Below are positions 1 to 7,324 of a stretch of DNA of 24,012 bases, piece by piece. The DNA comes from a virus. The notes beneath the pieces are model-generated. The model was given only the letters and a program-made list of their open reading frames with translations. It was not told where the DNA came from and ran no database searches. The position numbers and the translations under genes were made by a program. The stretch spans positions 1 through 24,012 of the IMG/VR virus record IMGVR_UViG_3300048034_000523; one strand, given 5' to 3'. Position 1 is the first letter of the stretch. Each line of letters begins with the position of its first letter.

Positions 1-3000
1 TTAAATCTTGCAGCTACAGCTTCGTCATCAAAAGTTTCACCTGTTCCAATTCCAACAGTAATATTTGTATAATCAACAGTTTGATATCCCCAAGTTGCTC
101 CGCGGAATTCTCTTGCGGCTGGTAAATCTCCGTTTGTTGAAACAAACCCTGGGTGACTTGCTATAATACTTGCTTCAATTCTATAGTTAGTAGTTGAGTC
201 AAAATCTGGCACCAAGTCCGTACCTGGAATAATATGATCCCAACCTGCTGTACCGTCTGATTCTTTTGTTACTGTTACATCTCTAGTTACACTATCAAAT
301 ACGTTAAGCTGTGCATATTGTCCTGCACCTCGACCACTTGTAATAATAACACGCATGCCTTGCACATCTGCTGTAAATTGTGTTGGATCGTTAGCATTCA
401 AACGTATTCTATCTGATGCATCAACTGTAATTTGTGCGCTACTTGCTATAACTTTAAATCCACTTCCGCCTTCAGTACCTGAACCTTTAGTATTAATAAG
501 TCTTGGCTCATGGACGCCGCCATCTCTAAAATCAACATATTCTACTGTTGCGTCATCACCTGCACCAACAATAGTTGCTGTAGCTTCTGTGTATTGTTCG
601 CCAGTATGCGAATATTGGAATAAGAATAATTCATCTGCAGATCCGCCTGCAAATGCACTTTCAACAATAGCTTCGTTTACTCTGTTGTTTACTGTTCCTG
701 CATCTGGAGTTTCTAGAGGATCGTTGCCGTCTGACACAGCACCAAAACTTCCGTATGAGTTGTTACCGTTTGTAGCACGTATCACTCCGCCGCTTTCTGC
801 TAGATATCCAACTGCACAATAGTACGTAAACACTGACACAAGCTCAGCTCGTGCATTGTTTAATATGTGTGCGCCAATACCATCACTTAGTACTTGTGTA
901 AAGTCATTTGATGTCATTGACTTGTTACCGCCATTGTGTAAAGCACCGTCTACTTTTTTACCATAACAACGTTCACCGATGTTTGTAACACCTTGAATGT
1001 AAGGTGATCTGTTAGCAATCCAAACTCTTTCATCTGCTGGTCCCCAACCTGGATCAAGTGCAACACATGCACCACCTGTTGGTCTTTGATAAATGTCGTA
1101 AACTCCTGGAGGATTCAATCCGCCAGTTAGTCCTTCAATAGTCATTTGACGCAAGCCTGTTGTATCTCTTACTAAGAACATGTCTGTTGTACCAGAACCT
1201 GTTATAGCTCTTGCATATCTGTTAGCTGCGTTTATTGTTCCGTATGTTCCTGGGTATTTTAAATCTCTTATCATTGCACGTATGAAACTTTGCACATCAT
1301 TTCTAATACGCAGAAGGTCACCGTCAAAATCTGGGAATACTGTTCTAATATATCCAAAACAATCTTGCACAATATATTCTTTATTTTGCTCTATAATAGC
1401 TGCAGAATTTACTAACCCTTCGTCAGTACTTAAAGTATTAGTACCACTCATTGTAGGATTTGTAGCACCACTTGCAGAAATAAATTGAATTCTATTAAAA
1501 TAATCTAATTTTCTTGCACCCATTAAAACAAAAGCATCGTTTGATCCAACTGGTAAATTTCTTTTTTGTTCAATTGGATTTCCGCTTTGTGAATCTATTT
1601 CTTGGTTCAAAACTAGTTTTTGTGATATGCCTAAAAAGTGCGAAATAATATTATTATGAAAGGCTGTATCGTCTTGATACGCTGCAATTGGTCCTGTGGC
1701 TGCAATAGTTGTTGCACGAAGTTCATCTCCCATTACAACACAACCTGCTGGAATAGCAATTGGACCTATCTCTTCAAATCTTCCTGCTGACACAGCTACC
1801 TTAGTTGGTACTAGAGGATTAAAATTATCTTCGATCCATTCACACGCATGTCTTACTGTGCGGAATGGTGTTTCAGGTTCTCTACCATATGTGTCTTGGT
1901 CTTTACCATTTAATCCTACATACACAACTTGGTTTTCAAAATCTCTATTACGCCAAAATACTTCTTGTTCTGCTGTAACACTTAAAATTTGATTTGTTTC
2001 ACCAATTGGTACTCTTGCATCGCCAAGTGTACTATCGTCTTCGTAATTGTCTTTTCTCCAAGCACCATAAGTTATCAAATCACCCTTTGTTGTAAGTGCT
2101 GCTTGCTGTCCTGCTTGTACAGTTAAATCCCAATAGTTGTATATACCTACAGCAAAATCACCTGGAGCTTTTTCAAAGTCTGATGCATGTTCAAAGTTAC
2201 AAGTGTATGTACTTCCTAGATAATAAACTACATCGCCTCTTGAATAGTAAGTATTTGTTTTCCAGTTAGCTTTCCATCTTTGTCCTTTTGCAAGTAAGTT
2301 CCATACTTCTGGATCAAGGTCAGTACTTGCACTATCTTTACCGTCTTGTAAACCTACATCTCTTACTGCCTCATATAAATAACCACCACGTTGTACAATA
2401 TCACCTGCTTGATATTCGCTTCCTAATACCCAGTCACCTGCAAAATCGTTACTCTTGGCTAGTACTCTCCAGTTAATAGTCGAGTCGCCACCTAAATCTT
2501 GTGATACAACTTTTCCTTGTGCGTCTAGCACTGTAACTAAACTAGGCTGACTGTCTTGGTTGTTGTTTATAGCACTATATAAAAATCCGCCATATCTTAC
2601 AATATCACCAACGGAGTAAACAGAAAGTGAATCCCACTCATTTTTAAATCCTGTACCCGGAAATGTAATTGTAAAGTTTGTATTATCAATTGCATTGCCT
2701 GCAGAAGTGTGCGTAGTATTACATTCGTATATTGCGCCACCATATGAAACTTGATCATTTACTCTGTATAATGTATTTGTTAACCAAGCACTGCGCCATT
2801 CTTTTCCTGGATGGAAAATATCCCAGCAATTAAAACTAGGATTAGCACTTATATTATCTTCAAGTGTTGCGCCTGCATCGTGTGCTAGTTTACAACGATA
2901 TACAATACCGTTATATCTTACTAATGCGCCTTCTCCATAACCTGTACCAGAAACCCATGGACCAACAAAGTCTATTCCGTCTCCAAAATCTTCCCATTTG

Positions 3001-3347
3001 CTTGTTTGATCTGCAAAGTTAGTTGAAGTGTGTGGTTTTATACATAAATGTAATTTACCATTGAATAAAACTATTTCACCAGGTATATACTCTACGCCAA
3101 TTTCATAATCGCCGCTAAACGTTTTACTACTGGTCATTACAATCCAGTATGGTGCTGGAGCTGGAGGATTTGATCCTGGTAATATTCTAGCTAGATCTGT
3201 TCCGAATTCTGTACTTGAAGTATGACTTACAATACAAACATAACTTTTACCACCATTATAAACAACATCATCTTTTAAGTATTCTGTACTTAGAGCCCAT
3301 TGCCCTTTCCACGTATACTTAAATCTATCTAACTTAAACTCTGCCAT
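1..3347 (-). CDS. Giant tail fibre/adhesin-like protein with repeated carbohydrate-binding-like modules (C-terminus cut by window edge)
   Basis: The frame is open from an ATG at 3347 to base 1, giving at least 1115 codons, so the C-terminus is outside the window. The start lies 1 nt after the stop of the upstream gene and has AGGA just upstream (GATAGGATACTAATATG). Residues about 13-410 hold about seven tandem modules of roughly 50 residues, each with a W, then Y-x-x-G-D-x-V-x-Y-x-G-x-x-Y-x-C and often H-T-S. This resembles small chitin/carbohydrate-binding modules of the CBM5/12 type. From about residue 474 a second part starts with VVYVGLNGKD and PFRTVRHACEW, the style of right-handed beta-helix (pectin-lyase-like) phage proteins, and later contains NRSPYIQGVTNIG, shared in style with the two paralogues nearby. 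The likely role is an external virion protein that binds host surface sugars. The module family and role are inferred from pattern only. Confidence 0.85.
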   Translation of the reverse strand, partial: MAEFKLDRFKYTWKGQWALSTEYLKDDVVYNGGKSYVCIVSHTSSTEFGTDLARILPGSNPPAPAPYWIVMTSSKTFSGDYEIGVEYIPGEIVLFNGKLHLCIKPHTSTNFADQTSKWEDFGDGIDFVGPWVSGTGYGEGALVRYNGIVYRCKLAHDAGATLEDNISANPSFNCWDIFHPGKEWRSAWLTNTLYRVNDQVSYGGAIYECNTTHTSAGNAIDNTNFTITFPGTGFKNEWDSLSVYSVGDIVRYGGFLYSAINNNQDSQPSLVTVLDAQGKVVSQDLGGDSTINWRVLAKSNDFAGDWVLGSEYQAGDIVQRGGYLYEAVRDVGLQDGKDSASTDLDPEVWNLLAKGQRWKANWKTNTYYSRGDVVYYLGSTYTCNFEHASDFEKAPGDFAVGIYNYWDLTVQAGQQAALTTKGDLITYGAWRKDNYEDDSTLGDARVPIGETNQILSVTAEQEVFWRNRDFENQVVYVGLNGKDQDTYGREPETPFRTVRHACEWIEDNFNPLVPTKVAVSAGRFEEIGPIAIPAGCVVMGDELRATTIAATGPIAAYQDDTAFHNNIISHFLGISQKLVLNQEIDSQSGNPIEQKRNLPVGSNDAFVLMGARKLDYFNRIQFISASGATNPTMSGTNTLSTDEGLVNSAAIIEQNKEYIVQDCFGYIRTVFPDFDGDLLRIRNDVQSFIRAMIRDLKYPGTYGTINAANRYARAITGSGTTDMFLVRDTTGLRQMTIEGLTGGLNPPGVYDIYQRPTGGACVALDPGWGPADERVWIANRSPYIQGVTNIGERCYGKKVDGALHNGGNKSMTSNDFTQVLSDGIGAHILNNARAELVSVFTYYCAVGYLAESGGVIRATNGNNSYGSFGAVSDGNDPLETPDAGTVNNRVNEAIVESAFAGGSADELFLFQYSHTGEQYTEATATIVGAGDDATVEYVDFRDGGVHEPRLINTKGSGTEGGSGFKVIASSAQITVDASDRIRLNANDPTQFTADVQGMRVIITSGRGAGQYAQLNVFDSVTRDVTVTKESDGTAGWDHIIPGTDLVPDFDSTTNYRIEASIIASHPGFVSTNGDLPAAREFRGATWGYQTVDYTNITVGIGTGETFDDEAVAARF

Positions 3348-3348
3348 A

Positions 3349-3783
3349 TTAGTATCCTATCTTTTCACTGCTCGATTGTGTAAGCACGTTTTCATCGTTA
3401 CCTTCTCCATAAGCCGGAGAACTGTTTTTGTCTGGGTAAGTATATGCTTCTGAAATTCTTTGTACAAAAAATCCTGTTTCTTCTTCAATGTAATATAATA
3501 AACTTCTATTTTCCCACTTGAACTGTTGATAACGTAAGTTTGGATATAATTGTTCATGATCAATATCAATACCATCAAGGAAGTCAATACCTTCTTCAAA
3601 GTCCGGATAGTTTTCTGATGCAATACCAAGATCGTTAACAATGACAACATTTTCTTGTCCAAGACGTAACTGGTCTAATTGCTGTAAAAACAATTCTCCA
3701 TCTTCGTTTCTGCGTAGTCCGTAAAAGTATCTTTTGATAAATCCTGCTGCTACGTCTGTTGGTGTTGTTCCTATATAATACAT
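3349..3783 (-). CDS. Hypothetical tail-module protein, 144 aa
   Basis: I do not recognise a family with certainty. The protein is rich in aromatic and acidic residues (MYYIGTTPTD..., GIDFLDGIDID, a Tyr-rich C-terminal half) with no signal peptide or membrane segment. Its ATG overlaps the stop of the 109-residue gene by one base (TAATG), and its own stop is 1 nt before the giant adhesin gene, so it is probably translated by coupling within one tail operon. The context suggests a small structural or assembly partner of the neighbouring adhesins. A second frame inside it (3357-3662) is a shadow. Confidence 0.8.
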   Translation of the reverse strand: MYYIGTTPTDVAAGFIKRYFYGLRRNEDGELFLQQLDQLRLGQENVVIVNDLGIASENYPDFEEGIDFLDGIDIDHEQLYPNLRYQQFKWENRSLLYYIEEETGFFVQRISEAYTYPDKNSSPAYGEGNDENVLTQSSSEKIGY

Positions 3784-4112
3784 TATGTTATCTCCACGTA
3801 ACTAATAATAACATCAACTGAGTCATCGAGTGTGGACGATACATACATTGCATTACTAGTTGCTAATATTAATTTTTCGCCGGATGATACTGCACGTAAA
3901 CTTGTGCCTGAAGGAAGAATAGAATCTTTTAAATAAAATCCTCTTGCACTATCCTGGCTTTGTAGTTCAACGTTAACATACACGAACTTATCAGTAAGAT
4001 TAGTAAAACTTAATCCAATTACTGTTGCTCGTGTAGCACCATTAGTTTCAATAACTTTTACTGGTGTTGTTCCTACGTTTTTTACTACTTCATTTCTAAA
4101 AAAGGTTGCCAT
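3783..4112 (-). CDS. Small beta-rich virion protein, 109 aa
   Basis: This short protein is predicted all-beta. It begins MATFFRNEVVKNVGTTPVKV and ends in VDVIISYVEIT. Its layout parallels the 111-residue protein at 10814-11149: both have a short beta N-terminus, an LPSG/LPAG turn in the middle and a final I-S-Y-(V/L)-E-(I/V). The two are probably distant paralogues or share a beta-sandwich fold. AAGGA lies 8-9 nt before the ATG, partly inside the end of the 1018-residue gene's stop region. The function is unknown; the position between tail adhesin genes argues for a virion or fibre-attachment role. Confidence 0.8.
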   Translation of the reverse strand: MATFFRNEVVKNVGTTPVKVIETNGATRATVIGLSFTNLTDKFVYVNVELQSQDSARGFYLKDSILPSGTSLRAVSSGEKLILATSNAMYVSSTLDDSVDVIISYVEIT

Positions 4113-4122
4113 CTATATTTCC

Positions 4123-7100
4123 TTATCCCATAAATAAAACATTTTCAATTGCAATGTTTGTTGCGTCGATCGAACTAACCGCTCCGCTCAAACCTGCTAC
4201 ACTAGTCCATATACTACCATCAAAAACTTCAACTCTTAGATCAGCTGTGTTAAAACGTATCATGCCTATTTCAGGCGTTGCTGGTCTATTTAATGATGTT
4301 CCTACTGGTATAACTAATCCGTATGATCCGTCGAATTTATAATACGCATTAACTCCAGTTTTTTGGAACTCCATTATGCCTTGAGGTACTGTATGTGTTA
4401 TAGTGTTGTCCTTGATAGAAAAATTATCAATTACAACTGAGCCTGTTCCGTTGGGTGATAAAACTAAGTCTAAATCTCCCGACGTAGTATTTATCACATT
4501 GCCGTCTATGCGGATATTATCTATCTCAATTTGATTTGCATTAAATCCGTTGGTATCTACACTAAAAACTACATCATTTTTAACATAAAATCTAATTATA
4601 TCGTCGTTTGCGCCTTCTGTCAATTCAGCTGTGATTCTAGTATCTCCGTTGAGATCCTCAACACCTTTTAGATTAAACCAATTAGTTCCATTAAATCCTT
4701 CAAATCTTGCTAATTCGCTATTGTAACGCAGTTCCCCTGCTACTCCGCTTGTTCGTTGCGCTGTTGTTCCTGTTGGAAGTTTAATTGCTCCAGATGAATT
4801 AAAATTAATTAATTCTGAGCCAGCGTCAAATACCATATCACCTGTAGTTGAAATGTTATTTGTTTCAAATGTAAATCCTTCAGCTACAACACTACCTGTT
4901 CCGTTTGCACGTAATTCTAAATCTGCATCTGATGATGTAGTTGTAATTACATTTGTATTAATATTAACATCATCAACTTGTAGTTCTGATACCCAAAGTT
5001 TTGACCAAGTATTTGTATTTGTTCCTAAACTAAATGTACTTGTACTACTTGGTACTAGGTTACTATTAATACCTGCTACAATTTCTATACTATCTGTACC
5101 TTCATCACCAATAGTAATATTTCCGCCAATAGTTACGTCACCGCTAACATCTAAGTTACCAGTAATGTCAACATTGTCTAATAGATTAATTGCTCCGCTA
5201 CTACTATTAAGATTAATATCACCTACAGTACTTGATAATGTATTTCCAGTTAGTCTTAAATTTCCAACATCAATGCGTGATCCGTTTATAAAACTAGTAT
5301 CTCCGCCTGTTGTAAATGTTGCACCTGTTGTTAAGTCAACAGTAAGTGCATTTGCTGTGAAACTAACTGTACCGTCATCTTGGTTTACATAAAATAATTC
5401 ACCAACTCTAAAATCACCTTTATGGTCAACTGAGTTGTATCTTACTTTTGCGTTGTTTAATTCAACTACTTCGTTTGCTTGAATAACTGTTCCTGGATCG
5501 TTAGTAACTTCTTTTCCGTTACCAATGTATGCCAAGTTTTGTCCAATTGCATATACAATAATACCCGGACCGTCTCCGTAAATACCAAAGTTACCATATA
5601 CACATGCAGAACCAATCATTCTTATTTCTGCACCAAAGTCTGCTAAATCTACATTTTCTATTACTGTTGCTGTTGCACCTGCGCCGTTTGAAATACTTTG
5701 CGGAGTTGTGTCAAACCCAATAAAGTTTGTATTCTTCCCGTCAATAACAAGTATATCATTATCAACACTTTCAACTGTCACAGTTTCAACAGTACTTGCA
5801 TCAGTTGATGTAAATGTAACTGTATCAGCAGCATTAAATGTGCCTGTTATTCCACTAAGTCTAATACGTGTTTTACCATCGCCTTTTAAACCTGTTGCAC
5901 CGTCAAGTGCGTGTATTCCTTTATTAGCAAAATATGTAAATGAGTTTAGCCATTCTATTCTCACACCGTTTGTTGCTGTAAGAGCATCAACTCCAGGTGT
6001 TATAAATGTAACACTGTGGAACAACATACTTGCTTCTTTACTTGATGCATTTGCTACTGATCCGTCAGCTAGAATACCTCTACCAGCATCTCCTTGATTG
6101 AACCCTCTTGGATCTTCTGCTGTTGTTACACTACCTGCTGTAATAACTGTAATATTTTTTACGTAAGGTGACCTTGACGTAACTGTAATATTGTTTGCAA
6201 ATCTAAATGCATAACCCGGACTAAAAAATCCTGATACTGTTAAATCTTCAACTGTTGTTTCACCGTTAAGTAATATAGCATCATTAGTATTTGTACCTGC
6301 TGTTGGTTGTATTGTAACTGATCTAATACCAGCACCTTTAAGTGTAACACCAACTGGTACTGTTAAAGGAAAAACTTCAGTGTACACTCCTGGTGTAATA
6401 TAAACTGTATCGCCTGCTGTTGCTAAACTTAATCCTTGTTTAATAGTTGCAACAGGATCCTGAGGATGTGTCCCTGAATGTGTATCGTCGCCGTTTTCAC
6501 TTACATAAATTAAATTGCCTTGTCTAAGAGTAAGATCTATTCCACTTACAAATAAATCAGTTGTGTTTATTTGTCCAGTAAATAAAGTTTGTGCATGAAC
6601 CTCGCTCCATATTTTTCCTACTTCACCTATACTAAAAGTATCAGTTTGGTCAGGAATAAGATCGCTTCCTATTTCTGCATTAATTGTTATGCTATCAGTA
6701 TCAGCATCACCAATTACAATGTCGCCGTCTGCAGAAATATTACCAGTAGCATGTATATTACCTGTAACATTCATATCTGAATGTACATGAACTTCACCTG
6801 TGCCGTTTGGTCTAAATTCTAAATTTGAATGTGAATCGTTGGTGCTTATTACATTACCTTGAATGTCAATGCCGTCAATTCTTGCTTTGTTTTGGTAAAC
6901 AATGTTATCAAGAGTACCTAAGTTTAAATATTGTTCTGAGGTACTGATTGTATTACCAGTTATATTAATATTTGCTATGTCTAAATTATTGTCAACATTA
7001 ATATTAGTACTTCTCATTGTACCAGTAATGTCTAAATCGTATTGGGGAGATGAGTTCTTAACACCAATGCGCTGATTATTTACATCTAGATATAAAAGAT

Positions 7101-7179
7101 CTGTTTCAAAAGCTAAATCTATTCCATTTCGGATTAGATTCGATTTAAGTAACGGACCCGATATGCGACCTACAGCCAT
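4123..7179 (-). CDS. Large tail fibre-like structural protein with central pectin-lyase-like domain, 1018 aa
   Basis: It starts MAVGRISGPLL, nearly the same as the next upstream gene, and is clearly its paralogue. Residues 1-220 are fibre-like repeats (G-N-x-I-x-T, F-x-x-N-G-T-G-x-V). Residues about 223-600 form a right-handed beta-helix type region starting with LIYVSENGDD, with ITPGVYTEVFPL and TSRSPYVKNI. The C-terminal third returns to fibre repeats and ends with two copies of the phage motif in which a G-T-x-x-x-R turn leads to I/L-R-Y/F-N-T/S and a final W (ELRYNSELARFEGFNGTNW; MIRFNTADLRVEVFDG). Relative to its paralogue it has an insert of about 75 residues (431-512). The ribosome site is strong (AAGGAG 6 nt before ATG). 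The likely role is a virion adhesin; whether the beta-helix has enzymatic activity cannot be told from sequence. Confidence 0.9.
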   Translation of the reverse strand: MAVGRISGPLLKSNLIRNGIDLAFETDLLYLDVNNQRIGVKNSSPQYDLDITGTMRSTNINVDNNLDIANINITGNTISTSEQYLNLGTLDNIVYQNKARIDGIDIQGNVISTNDSHSNLEFRPNGTGEVHVHSDMNVTGNIHATGNISADGDIVIGDADTDSITINAEIGSDLIPDQTDTFSIGEVGKIWSEVHAQTLFTGQINTTDLFVSGIDLTLRQGNLIYVSENGDDTHSGTHPQDPVATIKQGLSLATAGDTVYITPGVYTEVFPLTVPVGVTLKGAGIRSVTIQPTAGTNTNDAILLNGETTVEDLTVSGFFSPGYAFRFANNITVTSRSPYVKNITVITAGSVTTAEDPRGFNQGDAGRGILADGSVANASSKEASMLFHSVTFITPGVDALTATNGVRIEWLNSFTYFANKGIHALDGATGLKGDGKTRIRLSGITGTFNAADTVTFTSTDASTVETVTVESVDNDILVIDGKNTNFIGFDTTPQSISNGAGATATVIENVDLADFGAEIRMIGSACVYGNFGIYGDGPGIIVYAIGQNLAYIGNGKEVTNDPGTVIQANEVVELNNAKVRYNSVDHKGDFRVGELFYVNQDDGTVSFTANALTVDLTTGATFTTGGDTSFINGSRIDVGNLRLTGNTLSSTVGDINLNSSSGAINLLDNVDITGNLDVSGDVTIGGNITIGDEGTDSIEIVAGINSNLVPSSTSTFSLGTNTNTWSKLWVSELQVDDVNINTNVITTTSSDADLELRANGTGSVVAEGFTFETNNISTTGDMVFDAGSELINFNSSGAIKLPTGTTAQRTSGVAGELRYNSELARFEGFNGTNWFNLKGVEDLNGDTRITAELTEGANDDIIRFYVKNDVVFSVDTNGFNANQIEIDNIRIDGNVINTTSGDLDLVLSPNGTGSVVIDNFSIKDNTITHTVPQGIMEFQKTGVNAYYKFDGSYGLVIPVGTSLNRPATPEIGMIRFNTADLRVEVFDGSIWTSVAGLSGAVSSIDATNIAIENVLFMG

Positions 7180-7261
7180 TTTTTCTCCTTATACGGGCAT
7201 CCTGTGCCTCCAACCTGTTCAAGCATTATGCTTCTATCGCTGGTTGACCGCGGTTTGTAAC

Positions 7262-7287
7262 TGCAAAACAATGGTCGCTGTTTTGCA
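7262..7287 (-). promoter_or_regulatory. Leader hairpin before the 1018-aa gene
   Basis: A perfect 9-bp inverted repeat (TGCAAAACA / TGTTTTGCA) has an 8-nt loop. It lies just after the late-promoter-like sequence, so it would be at the very 5' end of that transcript. No U-run follows on the minus strand, so it is more likely a 5' mRNA-stabilising stem or a weak processing site than a terminator. A second small stem (AAGCAT/ATGCTT, about 7223-7235) follows in the same 145-nt leader. Confidence 0.5.
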
Positions 7288-7289
7288 TT

Positions 7290-7302
7290 AATAGTATTTA
7301 GT
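7290..7302 (-). promoter_or_regulatory. T4-like late promoter candidate for the 1018-aa gene
   Basis: On the minus strand this reads ACTAAATACTATT. It matches 11 of 13 positions of the T4 extended late promoter TATAAATACTATT (my recollection of the consensus), differing at the first two bases. It lies in the 145-nt gap between the two giant paralogues, where a separate promoter is expected. Confidence 0.5.
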
Positions 7303-7324
7303 TGTATTTGAAATTTTAGTTAGG

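Noticed and set aside
355-2476. Several plus-strand frames at the left edge
   Set aside because: They lie opposite the minus-strand adhesin frame, which is open for 1115 codons with clear domain repeats.
3357-3662. 101-codon minus-strand frame
   Set aside because: It overlaps in another frame the 144-residue gene, which is coupled to both neighbours; composition is Lys/Leu/Thr-rich shadow type.
4853-6097. Long plus-strand frames opposite the giant fibre genes
   Set aside because: They mirror the repetitive codons of the minus-strand genes and have Val/Ser/Pro-rich nonsense composition; no ribosome sites.
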